In this document: positions 37,342 to 47,003 of the stretch, piece by piece
Layout: each line of letters starts with the position of its first letter
Position numbering within the stretch: the stretch's first letter is position 1
Assembly: GCF_003003235.1 (NCBI RefSeq)
Contig: NZ_PVUE01000021.1
Location: forward strand, 1-64,000
DNA from: Antricoccus suffuscus
GTDB lineage: Bacteria; Actinomycetota; Actinomycetes; Mycobacteriales; Antricoccaceae
Direction: 5' to 3'
DNA length: 64,000 bases
Translations under genes and position numbers: made by a program
Notes under the pieces: generated by a model
The model's database searches: none
Told to the model about the DNA's origin: nothing
What the model saw: the letters and a program-made list of their open reading frames with translations, nothing else

Positions 37342-37962
37342 CTAGAGACGACGAGCGGAACCGGTGCAGACCGCCAGAAACAGGGGATAGGAACGGTCAC
37401 CCTTGGCTACCTGAAAGATGCCACCCCGGTACTGCACCGCGAAGCCGGCTTCCTCGAGCTGGCCGGTCAAGGTCTTCTGATTGAAGCCGTTGTGGCCGTC
37501 GAAGTCCGTGTTGTGAAATGACCCGTCCTCTTCCTCAAGATCCACAATGCACGCCCGGCCACCGTCAGCAAGCAGCGTTGCAAAGCTGGCAAGGACCGTG
37601 GGCAAGTCGGCGATGTGGTGCAAGGCCATTACCGTGACGATGAGATCGAACCGTTCGTCCGGGGTATCGCCCGTCGAGAGGTCCAGGTCCCACACGCGGG
37701 TGTTGGCCGGGAGCGTCCCCGCCGTGATCTTGTCCTCGGCGACAGCGCGCATCCCCGCGGACGGGTCGGCGAGCGTGATCGGTCCTACCGCCCCTACGAG
37801 CTGCTGTGAGACGAGCCCGGTGCCGGCGCCGTATTCGAGTAGGCGCATCGAGGGCTGCAGAGGTACGGCATCGCTGATCGCGCTCGCAACCGCGCGTGCC
37901 CGCTCCACTTTGGCCGGCTCATCCCAGGTGGCCGCCCGGTCGTCAAACGAACTCGTGGTCAT
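37342..37962 (-). CDS. Class I SAM-dependent methyltransferase
   Basis: 206 aa with SAM motif I LLEYGAGTGLVS (about 41-52), acidic LADPSAGM (motif II), and FDLIVTVMALHHIADL (motif IV). UbiE/Methyltransf_11 type. ATG 37962 is chosen because GAGGAG lies 6 nt before it; an upstream in-frame ATG at 38019 has none. Substrate unknown. Confidence 0.88.
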   Translation of the reverse strand: MTTSSFDDRAATWDEPAKVERARAVASAISDAVPLQPSMRLLEYGAGTGLVSQQLVGAVGPITLADPSAGMRAVAEDKITAGTLPANTRVWDLDLSTGDTPDERFDLIVTVMALHHIADLPTVLASFATLLADGGRACIVDLEEEDGSFHNTDFDGHNGFNQKTLTGQLEEAGFAVQYRGGIFQVAKGDRSYPLFLAVCTGSARRL

Positions 37963-38165
37963 CTGCTGCTCCTCGCCGAGTGTGGTCTGCGTCCACCTTA
38001 ACGTCCCCAATAGCGGCACCCTCTTCCTTCTCGTGCCTCATTTGGCGTGACAAGGAAGAGTTTCGCGAGACAGGGGAGGCGGCCGGTTGCCGATGGTGAG
38101 GTACGAAGTCGCGGATGGTGGCGGCGGGTCGCCAGCGCTCCGGCGGGCTGTTGTTGAATGGAGCC

Positions 38166-39095
38166 ATGAAGCTACGGATCTTCACCGAACCCCAGCAAGG
38201 CGCGAGCTACGGGACGCTGCTCTCGGTCGCGCAGGCGACCGAGAAGCTCGGCTTTGACGCGTTCTTCCGCTCCGACCATTACCTGGTCATGGGTGGCGGT
38301 GATGGGTTGCCGGGCCCGACCGATGCATTCCTGACTCTTGCGGGTCTGGCCCGCGAGACCAGCACGATCAGGCTCGGCACGCTTGTGTCGTCGGCGACCT
38401 TCCGGCTGCCCGGGGTCACGGCAATCTCCGTCGCGCAGCTTGACGAAATGAGCGGCGGGCGCATCGAGCTCGGTCTCGGCACTGGGTGGTACGACGCAGA
38501 GCACACGGCTTACGGCATCCCGTTCCCAGCTTTAGGTGAGCGATTTGACCGGCTCGAGGAGCAACTCGAGGTCATCGACGGGCTGTGGCGTACGCCGGTC
38601 GGTGAGACGTACAGCTTCGACGGCAAGCACTACACGCTCAAGAATTCGCCCGCGCTCCCCAAGACCGTGCAGCAGCCAGGGGTCCCGATCGTTGTCGGCG
38701 GTGGTGGCAAGAAACGTACGCCGTACCTTGCCGCCAAGTACGCCGCCGAGTTCAATCGTGTATTCACTTCGGTTGACGACACGAAGGCGCAGTTCGAGCG
38801 AGTCCTCGCGGCGTGCGACGAACAAGGTCGCGAGCGATCCTCACTTGTGCTGTCGGCCGGCCAAGTTGTCTGCGTCGGACGCACCGAGGCCGAGATCAAG
38901 AAGCGCGCTGAGGCAATCGGCCGCGACGTCGACGAACTGCGTGCCAACGGACTCGCCGGTACGCCGGACGAAGTCGTCGACAAGATAGGGAAGTTTGGTG
39001 ACGCAGGCGCCGTTCGCATGTATATGCAGATTCTTGACCTCAGCGACCTCGATCACCTCGAGGTGCTCGCTTCCGACGTGATGGCTCAGCTGTGA
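38166..39095 (+). CDS. LLM-class F420-dependent oxidoreductase
   Basis: 309-aa luciferase-like enzyme: FRSDHYLVMGGG (about 38), GTLVSSATFRLPGVTAISVAQLDEMSGGRIELGLGTGWY (about 75-113), VPIVVGGGGKKRTPYLA (about 175). ATG 38166 has GGAG close upstream. Its TGA overlaps the GTG of an aldo/keto reductase, so these redox enzymes are co-translated, probably serving one pathway with the acyl-CoA synthetase downstream. Confidence 0.88.
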   Translation: MKLRIFTEPQQGASYGTLLSVAQATEKLGFDAFFRSDHYLVMGGGDGLPGPTDAFLTLAGLARETSTIRLGTLVSSATFRLPGVTAISVAQLDEMSGGRIELGLGTGWYDAEHTAYGIPFPALGERFDRLEEQLEVIDGLWRTPVGETYSFDGKHYTLKNSPALPKTVQQPGVPIVVGGGGKKRTPYLAAKYAAEFNRVFTSVDDTKAQFERVLAACDEQGRERSSLVLSAGQVVCVGRTEAEIKKRAEAIGRDVDELRANGLAGTPDEVVDKIGKFGDAGAVRMYMQILDLSDLDHLEVLASDVMAQL

Positions 39096-40069
39096 CCCTC
39101 GAGCGACGGTCGATCGGCAGCGCCGGGCTGCGCTCCAGCCTGCTCGGGTACGGCGCGATGGGGCTGTCTGGCGTATACGGCGCGGCCGACGACCACGAGT
39201 CGGTTTCTCTGCTGCACCAGGCGATCGATCTTGGCATCACAATGTTCGACACGGCCGATGCGTACGGCGCCGGTCACAACGAGTCGCTGTTGGGCAGGGC
39301 ATTTCACGATCGCCGGCACCAGGTCACTATCGCTACTAAGACCGGTGCCCTTCGCGACACGGGCTTGGGCCGCGCCGAACATATCCACGCCGCGATCGAC
39401 GAGAGCCTGCGCCGGCTGCAGACCGATCACATTGATCTCTACTACCTGCACCGGGTCGACCCCACGACTCCGATTGAAGAAACGATCGGCGCGATGAGCG
39501 AGCTGGTGCATGCGGGCAAAGTCAAATACCTCGGCGTTTCCGAGGTAAGTGCGGACACCCTTCGCCGCGCGCACGCGACTGCACCGATAAGCGCCGTACA
39601 GCAGGAGTACTCGCTATTCGTGCGAGATCCGGAAGAGGACCTGCTCCCGACTATGCGTGAGCTCGGCATCGGGCTGGTCGCCTACTCACCACTGGGCCGC
39701 GGCATCCTCTCCGGCGCGATGCGCAACATCGCCGAGGTCGAAAACCTCGAAGACCGCCAAAACCGCTATCCGCGGTTCGAGGAAGATGCATTCGAAAAGA
39801 ATGTCCGGCTCGTCGAGCAGATGAGTCAGATCGCCCACGCGCTCGACCTCACTCCCAGCACCCTCGCTCTGGCCTGGGTGCTGGCTAAAGGCGACGACGT
39901 GGTTCCGATCTTCGGCACGCGCAAGATTCACAACCTGCAAGCAAACCTCGCCGCCACGGAGGTCTCGCTCGATGCGGAGACCATCGACCGGCTCGACCAC
40001 CTTTTCCCGATCGGCGCTCTTCACGGTGCTCGTTATAACGAGGCATTGCAGAAACGCATCAAGCGCTAG
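39092..40069 (+). CDS. Aldo/keto reductase
   Basis: 325-aa NADPH-dependent TIM-barrel reductase. The tetrad is visible: Asp in FDTADAYG (about 52) with Tyr57, Lys in IATKTG (about 83), His in YYLHRVDP (about 116). SPLGRGILSG (about 199) and the GTRKIHNLQANL region are the cofactor signature (AKR12/13-like). GTG start coupled (GTGA) to the LLM gene. Confidence 0.92.
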   Translation: MTLERRSIGSAGLRSSLLGYGAMGLSGVYGAADDHESVSLLHQAIDLGITMFDTADAYGAGHNESLLGRAFHDRRHQVTIATKTGALRDTGLGRAEHIHAAIDESLRRLQTDHIDLYYLHRVDPTTPIEETIGAMSELVHAGKVKYLGVSEVSADTLRRAHATAPISAVQQEYSLFVRDPEEDLLPTMRELGIGLVAYSPLGRGILSGAMRNIAEVENLEDRQNRYPRFEEDAFEKNVRLVEQMSQIAHALDLTPSTLALAWVLAKGDDVVPIFGTRKIHNLQANLAATEVSLDAETIDRLDHLFPIGALHGARYNEALQKRIKR

Positions 40070-40123
40070 ACGTCGTACTCACTACACACGGTTACCCCCT
40101 GTCAAGGGGGATGAAGGAGCAAC

Positions 40124-41653
40124 ATGTATCCCGGTAAATGGGCGAAGACGCAGCCCGATCACCCGGCCGTCATCATGTCGGACACGGGCCAGACACTGAC
40201 GTTCCGCGAGCTCAACGAACGCTCGATCCGGCTCTCACACTGGTTCCACGAGCAGGGCCTTCGCCACGGCGACGTGGTGGCGCTGCTGTCGACGAACTCG
40301 GTCGAATACTTCGAGGTCTACTGGGCTGCCGTCCGTTCCGGTCTTTACCTGACGGCGATTAACTTCCACTTGCTGCCTGGCGAGGTCGGCTACATCTTGA
40401 ACGACTGCCAAGCAACCGCTCTGGTCGCGTCCGCGGACTTGGCTGAGTTGGCGACCAGTGCACTCGCGCAGGCGCCCACTGTCTGCGCCAAGCTCGCCTA
40501 CAAGGGCTCGATCGAAGGCTTCGAGGACTACGAACAGACCCTCCAGGCGCAACCGACCGAGGAGCTCGCCGAGCACCGTTCCGGACGGACCATGCTCTAC
40601 TCCTCGGGCACGACGGGGCGCCCCAAGGGCGTGCGGCTGGCGTTTTCCGGTCTCAATGTCGAGGACGACACCGACGGCGGCCTCGCGGTGATGGCCGAGA
40701 TCTTCGGCTTCGACACGGACACCCGCTATCTGTCGCCCGCGCCGCTCTACCACGCCGCGCCGCTGCGCTACTCCGCACGGATCCAGGCGTACGGCGGCAC
40801 GGTCATCTCGATGCCGAAGTTCGATGCCGAAGAGGCGCTGCGGCTGATCGAAAAATACAAGATCACCCATAGCCAATGGGTCCCGACGATGTTCGTGCGG
40901 ATGCTCAAGTTGCCCGAGGAGGTACGCGCGAAGTACGACGTTTCCAGTCTCAAGATTGCGATCCACGCGGCCGCGCCGTGTCCACGTGACGTCAAGGCCG
41001 CGATGATCGACTGGTGGGGTCCGGTCTTGTGGGAGTACTACGCCGGATCAGAGTCCAACGGCAGCACGCTCATCAACTCCGAACAATGGCTGCAAAAACC
41101 CGGCTCTGTAGGCAAAGCAGCCGCTGGAGAGCTCCACGTCTGCGACCAGGACGGCAATGAGCTACCGACCGGTGAGGTGGGCAAGGTCTACTTCGAACAA
41201 GAAGTCGTCGAGTTCGAATACTTCAACGACCCCGAAAAGACGGCCGCATCCCGCCACCCCGCCCACGACAACTGGTCGGCGATCGGCGACCTCGGCTATG
41301 TCGACGAAGACGGTTTCCTTTTCCTTGCAGAGCGGCAAAGTTTCGTCATCATCTCTGGCGGGGTCAACATCTACCCGCAGGAGATCGAGGACGCGCTCGT
41401 GCTGCATCCGAGCGTGTACGACGCCGCCATCATCGGCGTACCCAACCCGGACTTCGGCGAAGAGGTTAAGGCCGTCATCCAGCTCGAGGCCGGCGTACCG
41501 CCCACGGACGAGACGCGGGAAGCGCTGATGGAACACCTGCGTGCGCATGTCGCGTCGTTCAAGCTGCCCCGCTCGATCGATTTCATCGATGACCTTCCCC
41601 GCACGCCCACTGGCAAGCTGCGCAAGCACGAAATCCGCAAGAGCTTCGTCTAA
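40124..41653 (+). CDS. AMP-dependent acyl-CoA synthetase
   Basis: 509-aa ANL-superfamily ligase activating a carboxylate as adenylate then CoA thioester. P-loop LYSSGTTGRPKG (about 159-170), A5 YYAGSESNGS (about 305), GDLGYVDEDGFLFLAERQSFVIISGGVNIYPQEIE (A7-A8, about 385-420), and C-terminal catalytic Lys in PTGKLRK (about 498). Strong GAAGGAG Shine-Dalgarno 5-6 nt before the ATG. Fatty or aromatic/alicyclic acid substrate not resolvable. Confidence 0.92.
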   Translation: MYPGKWAKTQPDHPAVIMSDTGQTLTFRELNERSIRLSHWFHEQGLRHGDVVALLSTNSVEYFEVYWAAVRSGLYLTAINFHLLPGEVGYILNDCQATALVASADLAELATSALAQAPTVCAKLAYKGSIEGFEDYEQTLQAQPTEELAEHRSGRTMLYSSGTTGRPKGVRLAFSGLNVEDDTDGGLAVMAEIFGFDTDTRYLSPAPLYHAAPLRYSARIQAYGGTVISMPKFDAEEALRLIEKYKITHSQWVPTMFVRMLKLPEEVRAKYDVSSLKIAIHAAAPCPRDVKAAMIDWWGPVLWEYYAGSESNGSTLINSEQWLQKPGSVGKAAAGELHVCDQDGNELPTGEVGKVYFEQEVVEFEYFNDPEKTAASRHPAHDNWSAIGDLGYVDEDGFLFLAERQSFVIISGGVNIYPQEIEDALVLHPSVYDAAIIGVPNPDFGEEVKAVIQLEAGVPPTDETREALMEHLRAHVASFKLPRSIDFIDDLPRTPTGKLRKHEIRKSFV

Positions 41654-41673
41654 ATACCTTGGAGGACCACGAT

Positions 41674-42105
41674 ATGGCCGATGACAACCACCGTTCCCTG
41701 AGCCTGAACCGCACCGACCTGGGGAAGTTCGAGGTGACGAACCCACGTGGCGGATCACTCGTTACCGGCAAGGGCGACGACGCAGACTTCACTCCCGGGG
41801 AACTGCTGATGGTCGCAATCGCATCCTGCACGGGGGTCGATGTGGACATGCTCACCGCGCGGCGCGCGGAACCAGACCGCTTCAAGGTTCGTGTCGAGGC
41901 CGACAAGATGAAAGATGAGCAGGGTAACCACCTAGGCAACATCACGCTCACCTTTGACATCGCGTTTCCGGAAGGCGAGAAGGGCGATCAGGCAAGAGAG
42001 GTTGTACCGGCGATGGTGCAGCGCTCACGTGAGCGGCTCTGCACCGTCGGCCGGACGGTGCAGATCGGTACGCCGATCACTGACCAGTTCGGCCCGGTCG
42101 AGTAG
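41674..42105 (+). CDS. OsmC-family peroxiredoxin-like protein
   Basis: 143 aa. Two family cysteines: ASCTGVDVDML (about 50) and RLCTVGRT (about 124); organic hydroperoxide reduction or thiol chemistry is likely. ATG 41674 follows TTGGAGG by 8 nt. It trails the acyl-CoA synthetase by 20 bp and is probably co-transcribed. Confidence 0.88.
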   Translation: MADDNHRSLSLNRTDLGKFEVTNPRGGSLVTGKGDDADFTPGELLMVAIASCTGVDVDMLTARRAEPDRFKVRVEADKMKDEQGNHLGNITLTFDIAFPEGEKGDQAREVVPAMVQRSRERLCTVGRTVQIGTPITDQFGPVE

Positions 42106-42115
42106 CGGAGTACAT

Positions 42116-42634
42116 CTACTGTACGGCGAGGTTGCTAAACGTACTTCTAAAGAACACCAGCGGTTTTTTGTCAGTTTCGGCATCCAGGTGCAGCACGCGG
42201 CCAACGACGATGTCATGGTCGCCTCCATCGTGCACGGCATCGATCATGCAGTCGATGTGCGCGAGCACTCCCTCGACCAGCGGCGCCCCGCTGGGGCCCG
42301 GCTCCCAGGAGACCCCGGCGAATTTGTCGCCGCCGGAGCGCGCGAACTGACTGCTCAAGTGCTGTTGTCCCTCAGACAGGATATTGGCCGCGAAATGTTT
42401 CGCGCGGCGGATCTTGGGCCAGCTTTTCGATGACTTCGCGGGGCAGAACATCACCAACGGTGGGTCGAGGGACAGCGACATAAATGACTGGGCCGTGAGG
42501 CCGACCGGCTCGCCGTCGAGCATCGCGGTCACCAGGACGACGCCCGATGCGAAGTTGCCGAGCACGGACCTGAACGTGTCGCCGTCGACGCTCGCCTTGT
42601 CCAGCTGCGCGGCCTCGTCAGATGATTCCTTCAT
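42116..42634 (-). CDS. Flavin reductase-like FMN-binding split-barrel protein (HsaB-like)
   Basis: 172 aa. FRSVLGNFASGVVLVTA and TAQSFMSLSLDPPLVMFCPAKSSKSWPKIRRAKHFAANIL closely follow the HsaB/HpaC pattern, the NADH:flavin reductase component of two-component monooxygenases. Supplies reduced FMN/FAD to a partner oxygenase; no oxygenase gene of that type is adjacent. Overlaps the ankyrin gene upstream by 4 bp (ATGA), an odd pairing. Confidence 0.9.
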   Translation of the reverse strand: MKESSDEAAQLDKASVDGDTFRSVLGNFASGVVLVTAMLDGEPVGLTAQSFMSLSLDPPLVMFCPAKSSKSWPKIRRAKHFAANILSEGQQHLSSQFARSGGDKFAGVSWEPGPSGAPLVEGVLAHIDCMIDAVHDGGDHDIVVGRVLHLDAETDKKPLVFFRSTFSNLAVQ

Positions 42635-43041
42635 GATCCCTCCTGGCCATTCAGCAACGGGAGCGCCGCCGACTCGAACAACTGCGCCGTGTCCCGGGCG
42701 GTCGGCGTACCGGCGTCGGGATCGGCGCCCGCGGCCAGGAGAACCTCGGTGACGTCGACATAGCTTTTGAACACCGCACCGGCAAGCGGAGTCTGTCCGC
42801 GGTCGTTCACCCTCTCGACGTCGCCGCCGGCCTTGACAAGCCCGTCGACCAGGGCCGCATGACCGTGATACGCCGCCAGCATCAGCAGCGTGTTGCCCTG
42901 GGGATCGGTCAGATTCGGTGACAGCCCGGCGGCCACGTAGTCGAGCAGTTGGGCATCGCCGTCGCGAGCCAGGTCGAACATCCGATGCGCGAACTCGACG
43001 AGTTCTTTCGAGGGCTCCATGCCCGCAACACTAGTCGCCAT
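42631..43041 (-). CDS. Ankyrin-repeat protein
   Basis: 136 aa with about three ankyrin repeats (DPQGNTLLMLAAYHGHAALVD, NDRGQTPLAGAVFKSYVDVTEV and flanks), no signal peptide. A small actinobacterial cytosolic ankyrin protein, presumably a protein-binding scaffold. ATG 43041 or 43020 (MEPSKELVEF) may be the start. Coupled to the flavin reductase. Confidence 0.88.
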   Translation of the reverse strand: MATSVAGMEPSKELVEFAHRMFDLARDGDAQLLDYVAAGLSPNLTDPQGNTLLMLAAYHGHAALVDGLVKAGGDVERVNDRGQTPLAGAVFKSYVDVTEVLLAAGADPDAGTPTARDTAQLFESAALPLLNGQEGS

Positions 43042-43121
43042 GCCCGGCCAGATGCAGCGAGTAGAGGAGACCGCGGATGCTTCGACGTTGGCCCGTACGA
43101 CGCGTGGAATGATTCGTCACC

Positions 43122-43799
43122 ATGAGCGCAAAACCACTCGAGGAGATCGTCGACGCGTCCTGGGTGCCGGTACTTCGCCCGGTTGAGGACCGGATCGCTG
43201 CTATGGGCGAGTTCTTGCGCGCTGAAGTGGCCGCGGGCCGTAGCTATCTACCTGCTGGTGACAACATCCTGCGCGCGTTCCGCCAGCCGATCGGCAACGT
43301 GCGGGTGCTGCTCGTCGGCCAGGACCCCTATCCCACGCCCGGACACGCTGTCGGCCTGTCCTTCTCGGTCGAGCCGCACGTGCGACCGATCCCAAGATCG
43401 CTGCAGAACATCTACAAGGAGTACGCCGCCGACCTGGGCTTCCCTGCGCCGGGCAACGGCGATCTGAGTCCGTGGGAACAACACGGCGTGTGTCTGCTCA
43501 ACAGGTGCCTCACCGTCGCGCCGGGCGCGCCGGCCAGTCACCGGGGCAAGGGCTGGGAGGCGGTGACCGATGCGGCGATCGATGGTCTGGTCGGCCGTGG
43601 CGGTCCGCTCGTCGCCCTCCTGTGGGGACGCGACGCGCAAAACCTGACGCCGCGGCTCGGCGATACACCGATTGTCGCCTCGGCGCACCCGAGCCCGATG
43701 TCAGCCGACCGCGGGTTCTTCGGCTCCAGGCCGTTCACCCGTATTAACGAACTGCTCACCGCGGCCGGCGCCGAACCGGTCGACTGGCGACTGGCATGA
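43122..43799 (+). CDS. ung: Uracil-DNA glycosylase, family 1
   Basis: 225 aa. Catalytic water-activating loop [17 protein letters not shown] (about 67-83; actinobacterial variant of GQDPYH), LLNRCLTV (uracil-binding), and [17 protein letters not shown] (about 187-203), the DNA-intercalation loop with catalytic His. Removes uracil from DNA in the cytosol, starting base-excision repair. Stop overlaps the next ATG by 4 bp. Confidence 0.95.
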   Translation: MSAKPLEEIVDASWVPVLRPVEDRIAAMGEFLRAEVAAGRSYLPAGDNILRAFRQPIGNVRVLLVGQDPYPTPGHAVGLSFSVEPHVRPIPRSLQNIYKEYAADLGFPAPGNGDLSPWEQHGVCLLNRCLTVAPGAPASHRGKGWEAVTDAAIDGLVGRGGPLVALLWGRDAQNLTPRLGDTPIVASAHPSPMSADRGFFGSRPFTRINELLTAAGAEPVDWRLA

Positions 43800-44932
43800 G
43801 CAACGACGAGGGGTACGCCGGCTGGTCATTTGACACCCGTGCGGTGGCTGTCGGCAGGCCCACCGGAGCCGGCGCGCCGCTTAACACGCCGCCGGTGTTT
43901 GCCTCCAGCTTCCGGGAAGGCGGCAATGACTACGCACGGTTTGGCACCCCGACCTGTGACGCGTTCGAGGCGGCGCTCGGCGCTCTCGAGGGTGGCGTGG
44001 CGGTCGGCTTTGCAACCGGGATGGCCGCCTGCGCCGCCGTGCTCGAAGACCTGCCATCGGGCGCGCGGGTCGTCGCCGCGGCAAACATCTACCACGGCGC
44101 GCGGACGCTGATGCGCGACATGGAGGAGCGCGGCCGGTTGGTCCTGGACACCGTCGACGCGACCGATCTGACCGCTGCCCGCGCTTCACTCGCCGGCGCC
44201 GCGATGCTATGGCTGGAGTCGCCGAGCAACCCGCTGCTGCAGGTGCTCGATCTAGAGGCGCTGTGCCGGCTAGGCAAAGAAGCGGGCGTACCGGTGGTCG
44301 TGGATAGCACCTTCGCCACCCCCGTGCTGCAAAATCCACTCGCGCACGGCGCAGCGGCGGTCGTGCACTCGGCGACGAAGTACATCGGTGGGCATTCGGA
44401 CCTCATGATGGGTGCGGTCGTCGTGCCGGATGAGGAGGCCGCCGAACCGGTACGCCGCCGACGTACGTTTCATGGCGCCATGCCCGGTGCGATGGAGGCG
44501 TTTCTGGCGCTGCGCGGGCTGCGCACCCTGCCGCTGCGAATCAAGGCCGCTCAGCAGAACGCGATGGTCATCGCCGGACGGTTGGCCGAGCACCCGGCCG
44601 TCACGAGCGTGTTCTACCCAGGGCTGCCAGGCGATCCCGGACATGAACTAGCGTCCCGACAGATGCGCGGGTTCGGCGCCATGTTGTCCTTCTGCGTCGA
44701 GTCCGAAGACCGCGCGGACGAGGTACTCGCGCGTACCCGGCTGATCGTGATGGCGACCAGCCTCGGTGGCGTCGAGTCGACCGCGGAACGCCGTAACCGC
44801 TGGAACGAGGGGGCGCCGACCGGTTTGATCAGGCTGAGCGTCGGCATTGAAGCGGTCGAGGACATCTGGCGGGACCTCGGGACGGCGCTCGGCCAACCGC
44901 GGGGCCTGGGCGATCGCAGCGCACCGGAGTAA
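43796..44932 (+). CDS. Trans-sulfuration family PLP-dependent enzyme
   Basis: 378-aa Cys/Met-metabolism PLP enzyme. PLP Lys in [11 protein letters not shown] (about 201), [18 protein letters not shown] (Asp of PLP ring), and [15 protein letters not shown] (about 321). Could act as cystathionine gamma-synthase, beta/gamma-lyase or methionine gamma-lyase. Separate from the metX-metY locus at 57-59.6 kb, so a lyase role is possible. Coupled to ung by ATGA overlap. Confidence 0.9.
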   Translation: MSNDEGYAGWSFDTRAVAVGRPTGAGAPLNTPPVFASSFREGGNDYARFGTPTCDAFEAALGALEGGVAVGFATGMAACAAVLEDLPSGARVVAAANIYHGARTLMRDMEERGRLVLDTVDATDLTAARASLAGAAMLWLESPSNPLLQVLDLEALCRLGKEAGVPVVVDSTFATPVLQNPLAHGAAAVVHSATKYIGGHSDLMMGAVVVPDEEAAEPVRRRRTFHGAMPGAMEAFLALRGLRTLPLRIKAAQQNAMVIAGRLAEHPAVTSVFYPGLPGDPGHELASRQMRGFGAMLSFCVESEDRADEVLARTRLIVMATSLGGVESTAERRNRWNEGAPTGLIRLSVGIEAVEDIWRDLGTALGQPRGLGDRSAPE

Positions 44933-44950
44933 CGCCGCTAGTGTGACCAC

Positions 44951-45898
44951 GTGTCCAACGCGCGTAAGGGTCTACTGGCGGGAATCGCCGCCTACTCAGT
45001 TTGGGGACTCTTCGCTCTCTATTGGCGCTGGCTAGGCGATATCGGCGCATTCGAGTTGATCGCCCATCGCATCGTGTGGTCGTTCGTGACGATTGGCATC
45101 ATCATCCTCGCGCTGCGTCGGTGGGCAGAGGTCAAGGCGGCGCTGCGAAAGCCTAAAACCGCGCTCATCCTGACCGCCGCATCCCTGGCCATCGGCATCA
45201 ACTGGACCATCTTCGTATGGGGCGTCAACGCCGGTCATACGATCGAGGTGTCGCTTGGCACGTTTACGACGCCACTGGTCAGCGTGGCTTTTGGTGTCAT
45301 CATCTTCAAGGAACGGCTCGGCGTACTGCAGTGGATCGCGCTCGGCCTGGCCACCATCGCCCTGGTCTATCTGGCATTTGACTACGGCCGGCCGCCGTGG
45401 CTGGCGCTCGGTATCGGTGTGACCTTCTCGTCGTACTCGTTGCTGAAGAAGATCACCCCCACCGCGCCGCTGCCTGGACTGCTGACCGAGACGATCGTGC
45501 TGTTGCCCGTGGCGCTCCTGGTCATCGCGTTTCTCGGCGTACGCGGGCAGACCGAGTTCGGCCACCACGGACTCGCCAATACGCTCCTGGTCCTGACCGT
45601 GGGTCTGGTTACCGTGCTGCCGCTCGTGCTGTTTGCGGTGTCGGCGCAGATTGTCCCGCTGAGCACGGTCGGGATCTTGCAGTACATCACCCCGACGCTG
45701 CAACTGATCACCGGAATCTTCATCTTTCGTGAGCCGATGCCGATGGCGCGGCTCATTGGGTTCGGCCTCGTCTGGGTTGCGCTGATCCTTTACACGTATG
45801 ACGCGCTCCGAAAGATGAGTCGCTCGCGCCGTACTCGTGTGACTAGTGAGGCCAGTGTTACGGATGAGATGAGTGTGGGTGTGACCGAGCCGATTTAG
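44951..45898 (+). CDS. rarD: RarD-type EamA/DMT transporter
   Basis: 315-aa inner-membrane protein with about ten transmembrane helices in two EamA halves; the opening KGLLAGIAAYSVWGLFALYWRWL and SLGTFTTPLVSVAFGVIIFKERL are RarD signatures. Substrate unknown. TAGTGT lies 6 nt before GTG 44951, with no Shine-Dalgarno (leaderless pattern). It ends in a Ser/Thr-rich cytosolic tail. Confidence 0.9.
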   Translation: MSNARKGLLAGIAAYSVWGLFALYWRWLGDIGAFELIAHRIVWSFVTIGIIILALRRWAEVKAALRKPKTALILTAASLAIGINWTIFVWGVNAGHTIEVSLGTFTTPLVSVAFGVIIFKERLGVLQWIALGLATIALVYLAFDYGRPPWLALGIGVTFSSYSLLKKITPTAPLPGLLTETIVLLPVALLVIAFLGVRGQTEFGHHGLANTLLVLTVGLVTVLPLVLFAVSAQIVPLSTVGILQYITPTLQLITGIFIFREPMPMARLIGFGLVWVALILYTYDALRKMSRSRRTRVTSEASVTDEMSVGVTEPI

Positions 45899-46062
45899 CC
45901 TGTGAATCTTGGATTATTGGGCGTTTTTGACCCCGGGTATCCGCAATCGACGCACAACCCCATGGCAGAATAACGGAGTCGAATGACAAAGATGTAGTTT
46001 GCCCGTTGGCGCGCATTAACGGCGCCCTGCGCGTCACCAACAGCACGAGGTTCAGGAGTCTC

Positions 46063-46368
46063 ATGGAAAGCTCGCACGCCGCCGATGCCCATCTCAGTGA
46101 TGACGCCGAGGTCGACGGACTGAGCCGCCGCGACCGGGACATCCTCGCCTTCGAGCGCCAGTGGTGGAAGTACGCCGGCGCCAAGGAGCAGGCAATTAAA
46201 GACCTGTTCGACATGTCGGGGACCCGTTACTACCAGGTGCTTAACGCCCTTATCGACAACCAGGCGGCACTCGCGGCCGACCCCATGCTGGTCAAACGGC
46301 TGCGTCGGCAGCGCTCCAGTAGGCAGCGCGCACGCTCGGCCCGTCGACTGGGGATCGAACCACAGTAG
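46063..46368 (+). CDS. DUF3263-family protein
   Basis: 101 aa. LSRRDRDILAFERQWWKYAGAKEQAIKDLFDMSGTRYYQVLNALID is the complete DUF3263 domain, probably a small helix-turn-helix-like protein; C-terminus Arg-rich. AGGAG precedes the ATG by 5 nt. Followed 9 bp later by LytR_C, the same order as Mycobacterium Rv0430-Rv0431. Confidence 0.93.
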   Translation: MESSHAADAHLSDDAEVDGLSRRDRDILAFERQWWKYAGAKEQAIKDLFDMSGTRYYQVLNALIDNQAALAADPMLVKRLRRQRSSRQRARSARRLGIEPQ

Positions 46369-46377
46369 GATTGCCGG

Positions 46378-46941
46378 ATGCTCTCGCCAGTACAAGTACG
46401 CCGTAGACGGATCATTGGTGCAGTTGCATCCCTAGTGGGCGTACTACTCGTCGTACTGGCGATCATGGGCATGACCGGTCAGCTCGGCGCAGGCGGGAAG
46501 ACGACCGCGGCCAACCCCAATCTTGGCACCACGAGCGGGTCGCAAACCTCCGGAGCGTCCAACTCCGCCAGCCAGTCCGCCAGCTCCGACAGTGCCTCGC
46601 CGAGTAGCGGCGCGGCAGGCGATTCATCGGCGAACAAACCCGACCTCAAGGCGCCGCTCACCGTGCTCAACGGCGGCGGCACGGCAGGCCTCGCCGGCCG
46701 CGCTCGCGACGCGTTCGCCGCGAAGGGCTGGGAAGTGTCCGAGGTCGGCAACTACACCGGCAAGAAACTGCCCGGTTCCACCATCTACTATCCGGCCGAC
46801 AACCCGGACGCGAAACAGGCGGCCACGAACCTACAGTCGCAGTTCCCTAAGCTGACTGGCCTCGAGCAGTCGCCGGCCGACCTCAAGTTCAGTGGCGTCG
46901 TGGTCATCCTGACCGGCGACTGGGATCCCAAGAACGGCTGA
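46378..46941 (+). CDS. LytR C-terminal domain protein, membrane-anchored
   Basis: 187 aa: N-terminal transmembrane helix (about 12-33), Ser/Ala/Gly-rich periplasmic linker (about 40-85), then a LytR_C domain (about 90-185, LTVLNGGGTAGLAGRARDAFAAKGWEV). Presumably cell-envelope associated. TAGGAT stands 6 nt before the ATG and overlaps the DUF3263 stop codon, so it may have its own leaderless transcript as well as operon readthrough. Confidence 0.9.
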   Translation: MLSPVQVRRRRIIGAVASLVGVLLVVLAIMGMTGQLGAGGKTTAANPNLGTTSGSQTSGASNSASQSASSDSASPSSGAAGDSSANKPDLKAPLTVLNGGGTAGLAGRARDAFAAKGWEVSEVGNYTGKKLPGSTIYYPADNPDAKQAATNLQSQFPKLTGLEQSPADLKFSGVVVILTGDWDPKNG

Positions 46942-47003
46942 CCCGCGTCCGGGACTTCGTACCCTCACCGGGCGTCAATTCACCGACGGAGGACGATCAC
47001 CTC

